Below are positions 1 through 6,172 of a DNA stretch of 11,597 nucleotides, one piece after another. How positions within the stretch are numbered: the stretch's first letter is position 1; the number at the start of each line of letters is the position of its first letter. The notes under the pieces were generated by a model. The model was given only the letters and a program-made list of their open reading frames with translations. It ran no database searches and had not been told where the DNA came from. The DNA is from JBGSST01 sp041736915 (GTDB lineage: Bacteria > Bdellovibrionota > FAC87 > UBA2466): assembly GCA_041736915.1 (NCBI GenBank), contig JBGSST010000159.1, positions 1 to 11,597 of the forward strand, in the 5' to 3' direction. Made by a program: the position numbers and the translations under genes.

Positions 1-402
1 CAACCGATCGGCCGCGAAACCAAAGGGACGAAAACGGTGAAGGTAGGTGACCGGCGCGCGGCGAACGAAGCGCCGCTCCCACACCTGCGGCAACAGCCAG
101 CCGGTGGGCGGCACGCGTGTGTCGTAACGTTTCCACGGCCCCGGCGAAACCTGGCCGCGGTTCGACAGCAAAACGGTGCGATGGCGATTTACCCACGGGC
201 TCTCTTCGTCACCGTGGTAGGCGGCCAGCTCATCGACGAACTCGTCCACCTCGTGGCCCGATTGCCCCCACAGCGGAGAAATCCGGGTATCAATACAAAG
301 GCGCGGCGTGTGTAGTGGGGTGCTCAAGCTGATGGGTGATATCCCAAAGCCCCGCCAAAATCCACGGTTGGATTCGCGGGTGCGGAACTTGCTTAACACC
401 AC
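1..402 (-). CDS. Unrecognised protein, 5' part only (continues past the left edge)
   Basis: The minus strand is open from a stop at 411-409 to the window edge, giving 134 codons. The reading is protein-like (rich in Trp, Tyr, Asp and Glu, for example IDTRISPLWGQSGHEVDEF and ESPWVNRH), whereas the plus-strand readings of the same bases look like low-complexity Arg/Pro/Ala shadows. The preferred start is GTG at 402, with an AAAGGG-type ribosome site about 8 bases upstream; GTG at 399 or TTG at 327 are alternatives. I see no signal peptide or membrane segment and recognise no family. With the GTG start, this gene and the ComEC-type gene stand head to head with only 3 bases between start codons, so each would carry the other's 5' signals inside its own coding sequence. 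This could mean that one of the two starts is wrong. The function is unknown and the gene call is moderate. Confidence 0.5.
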   Translation of the reverse strand, partial: MVLSKFRTRESNRGFWRGFGISPISLSTPLHTPRLCIDTRISPLWGQSGHEVDEFVDELAAYHGDEESPWVNRHRTVLLSNRGQVSPGPWKRYDTRVPPTGWLLPQVWERRFVRRAPVTYLHRFRPFGFAADRL

Positions 403-405
403 GGA

Positions 406-1371
406 ATGTCACCCTTTCCCGCGGCTTTCTGGGGCCTGGCTTTACTCACGTTGCTGATTTCCGGAGCCGCCCGGCTGAAAAGCCGCCTTCTGCACGACGA
501 CCTCACCCTGACCTTCTTCAACGTCGGTCAGGGGGACTCAAGCCTCGTCGCCCTGCCGGGCGGAGCCCGGTGGCTAGTCGATGGCGGCGGCGCCTTTCTC
601 GAAAAAGGAATCGGCCGCAAGCACCTTTTCGGCGAGCTAACCTCGCAGGCGGTGCTCACGGTAGACACGATGCTGCTCTCGCATCCCGACCTCGATCACG
701 GAGAGGGTTTCCTCCCGTTACTGGCGGACCTGAAGATCAATCAGCTACTGCTACCAGCTTCATTCCTATCCGAAAAACCACCCAAGCTATTGCTCACCCA
801 ACTCCTCGCGCGCGCCGGCGTACGCCGAACGCCAGTGCGGGGAGTAGCGATCCCGGAAAGATTCGAGTTTCCCAACGGCTTTGGCGAACTGGTACCGGTG
901 CCTGGCAAATCCGCCAACGATCGCGCGTTAGTGCTGCGACTGGTAATGGGCGAGTGCTCGGCAATCTACGCCGGCGACCTAGAAATAGCCGGCGAAGCCT
1001 GGCTAGCCAAACACGCCCAAGACCACCACTGGCCCGAGGCCACGGTATTAAAGGTTGCCCACCACGGCAGCCAAACCTCGAGCCACCCTCCACTATTAAA
1101 CGCCCTACGCCCACGACTCGCGATCGTCTCCAGCGGCCTAGCCAACCGCTACGGCCACCCCCACCCCTTCGCCTTGGAACGACTACGCCAGTGGAAAAGC
1201 GAATTACTGAGGACGGATTTTCACGGCGCCGTAACAATCTCACTCACTGAAAACCACTGGCACTGCACGTCCGAGACCGGCCCCTGCGGAAGCGGAGCTT
1301 GCTCGACCCAGGCCGGTAGGGGGAGTACGCCCCGACCCGAAGCCTCCGCAGGCCCTCGAACCAGTTACTAG
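406..1371 (+). CDS. ComEC/Rec2-type metallo-beta-lactamase domain protein, membrane anchored
   Basis: This 321-residue protein has one N-terminal hydrophobic segment (about residues 5-20, FPAAFWGLALLTLLIS), then a metallo-beta-lactamase fold. Seen directly: FFNVGQGDSSL after the anchor, the metal-binding SHPDLDH (92-98), NDRALVLRL, AIYAGDLE with Asp191, and KVAHHGSQTSS (216-226). This motif order is that of the C-terminal hydrolase domain of ComEC, the DNA-uptake channel. The multi-helix competence domain is absent, and upstream DNA codes on the other strand, so this is a stand-alone domain, not a whole ComEC. A role as an exported or periplasm-facing nuclease/phosphodiesterase is inferred. 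ATG 406 is the first usable start after an in-frame TAA at 394, and its ribosome site is poor. The natural protein seems to end near ENHWHC: roughly the last 20 codons lie within the inverted repeat at 1311-1427 and give a Gly/Pro/Ser-rich tail. Confidence 0.8.
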   Translation: MSPFPAAFWGLALLTLLISGAARLKSRLLHDDLTLTFFNVGQGDSSLVALPGGARWLVDGGGAFLEKGIGRKHLFGELTSQAVLTVDTMLLSHPDLDHGEGFLPLLADLKINQLLLPASFLSEKPPKLLLTQLLARAGVRRTPVRGVAIPERFEFPNGFGELVPVPGKSANDRALVLRLVMGECSAIYAGDLEIAGEAWLAKHAQDHHWPEATVLKVAHHGSQTSSHPPLLNALRPRLAIVSSGLANRYGHPHPFALERLRQWKSELLRTDFHGAVTISLTENHWHCTSETGPCGSGACSTQAGRGSTPRPEASAGPRTSY

Positions 1372-1427
1372 CGAAATCAAAAGCCGAGGCATTAGCGAGC
1401 GGTCGGGGCGAACTCCCCCTACCGGCC
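1311..1427. repeat. Long inverted repeat between convergent comEC-like gene and uvrB
   Basis: The 27-base arm at 1311-1337 (begins GGCCGGTAGGGGGAG) is complementary to 1401-1427 (ends CTCCCCCTACCGGCC) at 26 of 27 positions, with a 63-base spacer. The inner AGCCTC (1341-1346) and GAGGC (1386-1390) can extend the pairing. The left arm lies inside the last codons of the comEC-like gene, and the right arm ends 24 bases before the uvrB stop. Transcribed RNA from either side would fold into a very stable GC-rich hairpin, so it may end or insulate transcription from both genes. Near-perfect arms around an unrelated centre also fit a dispersed palindromic element (REP or MITE type) that landed at the 3' end of the gene. 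No second copy is seen in this window, so the element type is unproven. Confidence 0.75.
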
Positions 1428-1450
1428 GGCCGCCCTACCTCAAACCCCGC

Positions 1451-3457
1451 TCACCCTCGCGCCGGCACCGCCACGAGCTGACTCCGTTTCAACGCATTGA
1501 TACGGTCCCGCAGCTCTGCGGCTTTTTCGAAGTCTAGATTCTTTGCCGCGGTCTTCATCATCTTCTCGAGCCGATCGATCTGCTTGGGCAGCTGCTTCTC
1601 GTCGGGAAGATCGCCCCCCACTTTGCTCAGCTTCGCCGGCGAGAAGTAATCGAGGTCCTCGCTCGTGTAGAGCGAGCTTTGAATATTCTTTTTGATGCTT
1701 TCCGGAGTGATGCCGTGCTCTTTGTTGTAGGCAAGCTGCTTGGCTTTGCGGCGATCCGTCTCGTCGAGCGCGAAGCGCATCGAGTCGGTAATGCGATCGG
1801 CGTATAGGATCACTCTGCCCTCCACGTTACGCGCGGCCCGGCCGATGGTCTGGATCAAAGACGTTTGGCTGCGCAAAAAACCTTCCTTGTCCGCATCGAG
1901 GATCGCGACCAACGAGCACTCGGGAATATCCAAGCCCTCACGCAGAAGGTTGATGCCGACCAGCACGTCGAACGTGCCCATGCGCAGCTGCCGCAAAATC
2001 TCCACGCGCTCGATGGCGTCGATGTCGGAGTGCAGGTACTGCACTTTGACTCCCATCTTCTGGTAGTACTCGGTCAAATCTTCCGCCATGCGCTTGGTCA
2101 GCGTAGTGACGAGCACACGGCTGCCCTTCTCAACGACCTTCTTTACCTCGCCAAACAGGTCCTCCACCGATCCGCGCGCGGGGCGAATGACGATCTCCGG
2201 ATCGATGAGGCCGGTGGGGCGAATGATCTGCTCCACCACGTGCCCCTGCGCCTTGGCCATCTCGTACTTACCGGGGGTGGCCGAAACGTAAACCACCTGG
2301 CCAATCAGCGCCTCGAACTCCGAAAAGTTCAACGGCCGGTTGTCGAGCGCGGATGGGAGGCGAAAGCCGTGCTCGACCAGAACCTCTTTACGTGCCCGAT
2401 CGCCGCGGTACATGCCGCCCACCTGCGGAACGGTGACGTGGCTTTCGTCGATGAATAGCAAAAAGTCTTCGGGGAAATATTCCAGTAACGTCGGCGGCGG
2501 CTCGCCCGGTTTGCGGCCCGTGAGGTGGCGGCTGTAGTTCTCGATGCCGTTACAAAAACCAACTTCTTCGAGCATCTCGATGTCGTAGTAGGTGCGGCTT
2601 TCCAAGCGCTGCGCTTCCACCAGCTTGCCCAAGCTCTTTAACTGTTGAAGCCGAACCTGCAATTCATCCTGAATCGATTTCACCGATCGCTTCAGCATGT
2701 CTTTCTCGGTAACGTAATGGCTTCCGGGAAAGAGCATGATCTTCGGCAGCTCTTCCAAAACTTTGCCGGTGATGGGATCGATGCGCTGAAGCTTCTCTAC
2801 CTCGTCGCCCCAAAAACTCACACGGTACGCGTCGGCCTGCTCGAACGCCGGAAAGATCTCCACGATGTCGCCCCGCACGCGGAACGTGCCCCGATGAAAA
2901 TCGTAATCGTTGCGCTGGTACTGAATCTCGATGAGGTGCATTAATAGCTCGTCGCGCCGCTGGTGCTTGCCCGTCTCGAGCTCAATCACCATCTCGCGGT
3001 AAACCTCGGGAGAGCCAAGGCCGTAGATGCACGACACGCTGGCCACGATCAAAACGTCTTTGCGCGAGAGCAAGCTACGGGTGGCGGAATGGCGCATCTG
3101 ATCAATCTGATCGTTGATGGCCGAATCCTTCTCGATGAACGTGTCGCTCGCCGGAATGTAAGCTTCCGGCTGGTAGTAATCGTAGTAGCTCACGAAATAC
3201 TCGACCGCATTCTCCGGAAACAAATCCTTGAACTCCGAGTAAAGCTGCGCGGCCAACGTTTTGTTGGGCGCCAAGATCAACGCCGGCCGGTTCAGCCGGT
3301 TGATCACCTGAGCGGCGGTAAACGTCTTTCCGCTGCCGGTCACGCCGAGCAGAACGGTGTCGCGGCGGCCCGCTTGTAGCTCCGCCACGATTTTTTCGAT
3401 GGCCGCGGGCTGATCGCCCCGCGGCTGGAAGTCGCTTTTCAGCTTAAAGTCCGGCAT
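1451..3457 (-). CDS. uvrB: UvrABC excinuclease subunit B
   Basis: UvrB is the damage-verifying helicase-like subunit of nucleotide excision repair. UvrA loads it at lesions, and it then recruits UvrC for incision. At 668 residues it is close to the E. coli length (about 673). Visible in order: FQPRGDQPAAI near the N-terminus, Walker A GVTGSGKT (38-45), the Tyr-rich beta-hairpin YYDYYQPEAYIP (about 90-102) that inserts between DNA strands, Walker B-region FIDESHVTVPQVGGMY (about 335), VSATPG (about 390), the helicase domain 2 motifs VGINLLREGLDIPE and QTIGRAARN (about 536), and a C-terminal UVR motif (LDFEKAAELRDRI) for UvrC binding. ATG 3457 is supported by a GAGG ribosome site 8 bases upstream. 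The gene is divergent from ilvC over 36 bp and convergent with the comEC-like gene. I see nothing degraded; it should be active. Confidence 0.98.
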   Translation of the reverse strand: MPDFKLKSDFQPRGDQPAAIEKIVAELQAGRRDTVLLGVTGSGKTFTAAQVINRLNRPALILAPNKTLAAQLYSEFKDLFPENAVEYFVSYYDYYQPEAYIPASDTFIEKDSAINDQIDQMRHSATRSLLSRKDVLIVASVSCIYGLGSPEVYREMVIELETGKHQRRDELLMHLIEIQYQRNDYDFHRGTFRVRGDIVEIFPAFEQADAYRVSFWGDEVEKLQRIDPITGKVLEELPKIMLFPGSHYVTEKDMLKRSVKSIQDELQVRLQQLKSLGKLVEAQRLESRTYYDIEMLEEVGFCNGIENYSRHLTGRKPGEPPPTLLEYFPEDFLLFIDESHVTVPQVGGMYRGDRARKEVLVEHGFRLPSALDNRPLNFSEFEALIGQVVYVSATPGKYEMAKAQGHVVEQIIRPTGLIDPEIVIRPARGSVEDLFGEVKKVVEKGSRVLVTTLTKRMAEDLTEYYQKMGVKVQYLHSDIDAIERVEILRQLRMGTFDVLVGINLLREGLDIPECSLVAILDADKEGFLRSQTSLIQTIGRAARNVEGRVILYADRITDSMRFALDETDRRKAKQLAYNKEHGITPESIKKNIQSSLYTSEDLDYFSPAKLSKVGGDLPDEKQLPKQIDRLEKMMKTAAKNLDFEKAAELRDRINALKRSQLVAVPARG

Positions 3458-3493
3458 TCCTCAAACCTCGTTCGATGTTGTATACCCACGCCC
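3458..3493. promoter_or_regulatory. Compact divergent promoter region of uvrB and ilvC
   Basis: The whole divergent spacer is 36 bp and contains the palindrome GTATAC (3480-3485). Read on the minus strand it gives TATACA (3484-3479), a good -10 candidate that would start uvrB RNA about 15 bases before its ATG, leaving room for the GAGG ribosome site. Read on the plus strand it gives TATACC (3481-3486), placing an RNA start close to the ilvC ATG at 3494, so ilvC mRNA would be leaderless or nearly so. This matches the absence of a ribosome site before that ATG. Any -35 elements would fall in the opposite gene's coding sequence, and none is convincing. Inference only. Confidence 0.3.
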
Positions 3494-4459
3494 ATGGATC
3501 TCAAGCACCTCTCCCTAGACCCCATCAGAAGCAAAAAAGTGGCCGTTCTTGGATACGGGAACCAGGGCCGGGCCCACGCGCTAAACCTGCGTGATTCCGG
3601 CGTCTCCGTCGTGGTCGGAGCCCGGCAAGGCGCCGGTAGAGACCAGGCGAAGGCAGACGGGCTCGACGTCACCGACGTCACGGTAGCCATCGAGTCCGCC
3701 GACATTGTTATGTTCTTTTTTCCCGACCAAGTCATTCCGCAGGTGTACAAAGAGGTCACCCCCTTACTCATCAAGCGTCCTCGGCCAATCGGTTTCGCCC
3801 ACGGTTTTGCCCTAACCTTCGGACTCATTACTAAGATTGCCGGCTGCAGCTATTTTCTGGTCGGGCCGAAAGGGGCCGGAGCGCTTTTACGCGATAATTT
3901 CGTAAAGGGCGGCGGCCTACCGGGCGTGTACGCGGTGGAGCCCGATGCGGCCGAAGGCACCGAAGCGCTGGCCATGAGCTACGCCAAAGCGATGGGCTGT
4001 GCCAGCAGCGTGCTGCTCAAAACCACCTTCCGCGAAGAGACCGAGTGCGACCTCTTCGGCGAGCAGGCCGTACTGTGCGGTGGTTTCATGCAAACGATGG
4101 AATCGGCGTTCCAAACTTTGGTGGAGGCCGGCCACACGCCGGAGATGGCGTTCTTCGAAACCTGCTTCGAGGCCCGAATGATTCTCGAGCTGTGGATGAA
4201 ATACGGACCGGTGGGCATGGCGAACAAGATCAGCCCCACCGCTTTTTACGGCGGGCTTTCGCGCGCCGACCGGATCGTGCCGCCGCCGGTAAAGGACGAG
4301 ATGCGAAAGGTGTTTAGCGAGGTTCGGAGCGGCGAGTTCGCCAAAGAGTGGATGGCCGAAGTGGCCAGCGGCATGCCGAAGCTCCACGCGGAGAAGAAAC
4401 GCCTGGCGGATTCCCTTCTGCAGAAGACCTGGGAAAAGCTTTCTCCGAAGCTGAGTTAA
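3494..4459 (+). CDS. ilvC: Ketol-acid reductoisomerase, class I (divergent)
   Basis: KARI catalyses the Mg- and NAD(P)H-dependent alkyl migration and reduction that is the second common step of valine and isoleucine synthesis. This 321-residue cytoplasmic protein is slightly short for class I (about 330-340) because it lacks the usual N-terminal MKVYYD-type stretch. The Rossmann motif is GYGNQG (20-25). All expected active-site residues can be placed at a constant offset of 4 from the family numbering: His103 (FAHGFA), Lys126 (GPKGAG), Asp186 and Glu190 (ECDLFGEQ), Glu222 and Glu226 (FFETCFE), and Ser247 (KISPTA). Less usual are GYGNQGRAHA for GYGSQGHAHA, PKGAGALLR for PKGPGHLVR, and SPTAFYGG for SNTAEYGG. 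No ilvB, ilvN or ilvD is adjacent. It could be the cell's main IlvC or a specialised paralogue. The start has no ribosome site, and its stop overlaps the stop of the convergent protease gene. Confidence 0.9.
   Translation: MDLKHLSLDPIRSKKVAVLGYGNQGRAHALNLRDSGVSVVVGARQGAGRDQAKADGLDVTDVTVAIESADIVMFFFPDQVIPQVYKEVTPLLIKRPRPIGFAHGFALTFGLITKIAGCSYFLVGPKGAGALLRDNFVKGGGLPGVYAVEPDAAEGTEALAMSYAKAMGCASSVLLKTTFREETECDLFGEQAVLCGGFMQTMESAFQTLVEAGHTPEMAFFETCFEARMILELWMKYGPVGMANKISPTAFYGGLSRADRIVPPPVKDEMRKVFSEVRSGEFAKEWMAEVASGMPKLHAEKKRLADSLLQKTWEKLSPKLS
4456..4459. other. Shared TTAA: overlapping stop codons of two convergent genes
   Basis: The plus-strand TAA at 4457-4459 ends ilvC, and the minus-strand TAA read from 4458-4456 ends the serine protease gene. 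The palindromic TTAA serves both. There is no room for a terminator between the genes, so transcripts from either side must run into the opposite gene as antisense. Confidence 0.9.
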
Positions 4460-5208
4460 CGGCTCTCGGCAATCGCCGAGCGAACGAAGTCACGGTTCTG
4501 CCCTTCGGTGACGTTGCTGTAAACGGATAGGGTCCGGCTGCCTTCCATCAAGAGACCGTGAAGAACGCCGGCGACGCGCCATTCGCTTCCTTCTTGCACC
4601 AGAGCCGGGCCGCCGGAATCGCCGGGACACGTTTCCGCCCGGTTGACCGGACCACCCACGAGCATGGCGGTGCCATTATCGGGAAACGGATGTCGGGCCG
4701 GCGCGGGCCTCGACCACAGAACTTCCACGAAGTCCCGAATGCGGAATACCCGATTGGTTCCCATACCGCGTTGACCGCAACCGTAACCCACCATCCGGAC
4801 GACGGCGCCGGGCTGCACCCGTTCGGCTAGCCCCATCGGCTCTATCCCGCGGAGCTGGGCGATATCCTCGTTGAAGAACATCACGGCGACATCCGCCGGA
4901 TCGTTCTTTTCCCCCTGCCCCAAAATGCGAAAGCGGGTCGTCTTTAGCTGTTGCCCGCCAACGACCACGCGCGGCCGCGCCTCGCGCAAACAGTGGGAGG
5001 CGGTCAGCATGGTGTGACGTGACACCAGAGTGCCCGTGCACATCCGGGGACCAACCACCCGCATCACCTGAGGATGCTCATCGGAGCGCTGGACCTGATC
5101 CCGGCTTGGGCTTTCGAGGTCGTCCTGGTTCATGCTGTTCCCGCCGGAACAGCCAACCAAAATCAAAGACATCCCCACAACCAACCAGCTGCGCCCTAGA
5201 ACCTTCAT
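4456..5208 (-). CDS. Lipoprotein trypsin-like serine protease (S1 fold)
   Basis: This 250-residue exported protease has a lipoprotein signal (hydrophobic run, then LVGC with the lipidated Cys at 20, followed by Ser, so outer-membrane retention is likely by the E. coli rule). A polar linker (21-46) leads to a chymotrypsin-type domain. The catalytic triad is visible: His72 in LTASHC, Asp106 in DPADVAV, and Ser198 in CPGDSGGPA. Cys57/Cys73 and other Cys residues fit the family's disulfides. At the position equivalent to chymotrypsin 189 (six before the catalytic Ser), which sets the floor of the S1 pocket, it has Glu192 instead of trypsin's Asp; this suggests altered specificity, but the substrate is unknown. 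No classical zymogen IVGG motif is present. ATG 5208 gives a perfect signal peptide. A terminator-like hairpin sits 6-28 bases upstream, so expression may depend on readthrough or a local promoter. Confidence 0.9.
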   Translation of the reverse strand: MKVLGRSWLVVGMSLILVGCSGGNSMNQDDLESPSRDQVQRSDEHPQVMRVVGPRMCTGTLVSRHTMLTASHCLREARPRVVVGGQQLKTTRFRILGQGEKNDPADVAVMFFNEDIAQLRGIEPMGLAERVQPGAVVRMVGYGCGQRGMGTNRVFRIRDFVEVLWSRPAPARHPFPDNGTAMLVGGPVNRAETCPGDSGGPALVQEGSEWRVAGVLHGLLMEGSRTLSVYSNVTEGQNRDFVRSAIAESR

Positions 5209-5214
5209 GCTGAG

Positions 5215-5237
5215 AAAAAAGCACCCCCGGGCGGGGT
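5215..5237 (-). terminator. Intrinsic terminator after the rhodanese gene, just before the protease start
   Basis: On the minus strand a five-pair stem ACCCC/GGGGT with a five-base loop (5237-5223) is followed by GC and then six T residues (5220-5215). This is the pattern of a Rho-independent terminator with a short but GC-rich stem. It follows the rhodanese stop by 18 bases and ends 6 bases before the protease ATG, so it separates the two genes or works as an attenuator for the second. Confidence 0.55.
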
Positions 5238-5255
5238 TGTCATAGGCACAATGCG

Positions 5256-5627
5256 TTAATCTTTTTCTTCGGGGTAACCGGACTCGCGCCAGGCGCGAAT
5301 TCCGCCGTCCATGGAGATAACGTTCGTGTACCCCATGCGCTGCAAACTCTCCGCCGCCAGGGCCGACCGAAAACCGCCACCGCAGTAGAGAACGATCTTG
5401 GTGTTCTTGTCGGGCACGGCGCTCTCGATATCGCGCTCAATCACCCCTTTGCCGAGATGGATGGCCCGCTTCGCGCGACCGGCTTTCCACTCGTCGTCTT
5501 CGCGAACGTCCACGAATGTGAACTTCTCGCCTTCGGTGATCATTTTGAGCACGTCGGAAGCGCGGCATTCTTTAATCTTCTTTTTGGCTTCATTCACTAG
5601 GCTTAGGAAACCTTCGCTGTGGTTCAT
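5256..5627 (-). CDS. Single-domain rhodanese (sulfurtransferase)
   Basis: This 123-residue single rhodanese domain carries the family's DVRE motif (VDVREDDEW, 39-47) and the active-site loop YCGGGFRS with catalytic Cys82, ending in MDGGIRAWRESGYP. Rhodaneses carry sulfur as a cysteine persulfide, as thiosulfate or other sulfurtransferases; the physiological donor and acceptor cannot be read from sequence. No signal peptide is seen, so it is cytoplasmic. ATG 5627 is chosen because related proteins typically begin M-(N/H)HS..FL.LV..AK; ATG 5639 and TTG 5657 are in-frame alternatives. None has a ribosome site. A TATTAT box (5643-5638) lies 10 bases before ATG 5627, which would give a leader of only a few bases. 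The gene is divergent from the secreted protein at 5679 and is followed by the serine protease gene after a terminator-like hairpin. Confidence 0.92.
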   Translation of the reverse strand: MNHSEGFLSLVNEAKKKIKECRASDVLKMITEGEKFTFVDVREDDEWKAGRAKRAIHLGKGVIERDIESAVPDKNTKIVLYCGGGFRSALAAESLQRMGYTNVISMDGGIRAWRESGYPEEKD

Positions 5628-5678
5628 GCGGATCAGCATAATAAATGCTGGGCGCAATGACTAGGGGGCCAAGTCTTG

Positions 5679-6158
5679 ATGAAATCATTGCCCATGAAAA
5701 CGTTGCTCGCCCTTTTCACCCTGGCCGCGCTAGCCCATCCACCTCTGACCAAAACGGAGAAGGCGCTACTGAAGAGCCACCGTCGCGAGGCCGGCATCGC
5801 GCGCGCGCAAAAAGAGATCGCCGAAAAGGCCACGCTCCGGGTCTTCGCCCGCAACGAGAACCGCGACGAGAGCGATGCCTTTCGCCACTACGTCGGAGCC
5901 GCCCTACTCGTTAAGGAGCTAGGCGCGCCAATGGCGCAAAAGTTCCTCGATGCCCACGAAACCGGCTCGGGCAACTCGGGCCCCGAAGAAAAAATGGACC
6001 GGGCCAATAACACGGTAGCGGTGCAAGACACGGTGGCCTTGCAAAAGAGCCACCCGACCAAAGAGCTGTCCCTGCCAGAAATCGAAGCGGCGGCCCTGCG
6101 CGCCTTACGCGAAAAGCGCCTGGAGGTCCTCGCCCCACGCGGGCTTCCGACTCCATAA
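5679..6158 (+). CDS. Secreted protein with DAFRH / HE / MD..NN signature (DUF6973-like)
   Basis: This 159-residue protein starts with a Sec-type signal peptide (MKTLLALFTLAALA, probable cleavage after Ala19), then a charged helical stretch (about 24-55). It then shows NENRDESDAFRHYVGAALL (59-77), LDAHE (90-94) and KMDRANN (105-111). The order N..D.DAFRH - HE - MD..NN resembles the DUF6973-type domain, which I recall from exported and toxin-like bacterial proteins with the form DAFRHAYWNALL...HE...MDLHNN; this match is from memory. The conserved His, Asp, Glu and Asn residues suggest a metal or catalytic site, but the activity is unknown. ATG 5679 has a GGGGG ribosome site 10 bases upstream (TTG 5676 and ATG 5694 are alternatives). 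It is divergent from the rhodanese. No immunity-type partner is evident next to it. Confidence 0.8.
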   Translation: MKSLPMKTLLALFTLAALAHPPLTKTEKALLKSHRREAGIARAQKEIAEKATLRVFARNENRDESDAFRHYVGAALLVKELGAPMAQKFLDAHETGSGNSGPEEKMDRANNTVAVQDTVALQKSHPTKELSLPEIEAAALRALREKRLEVLAPRGLPTP

Positions 6159-6172
6159 ATTTCCCTATTAAT

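Noticed and set aside
336..1250. Long plus-strand open frame overlapping the ComEC-type gene
   Set aside because: Arg/Pro/Ser-rich with no motifs; it is a shadow frame of the gene at 406-1371, which has clear hydrolase motifs.
1865..2458. Plus-strand open frame of 197 codons inside uvrB
   Set aside because: Antisense shadow of uvrB, whose helicase motifs cover the same bases.
3461..3475. SOS-box-like CGAAC-GAG-GTTTG upstream of uvrB on the minus strand
   Set aside because: The spacer is one base short of the Gram-positive LexA site and the right half is imperfect; the bases also form the ribosome-site region. No TTAC-N3-GTAA type site is seen.
3439..3828. Minus-strand open frame opposite the ilvC start
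   Set aside because: Overlaps the Rossmann motif of ilvC and the uvrB start; composition is shadow-like.
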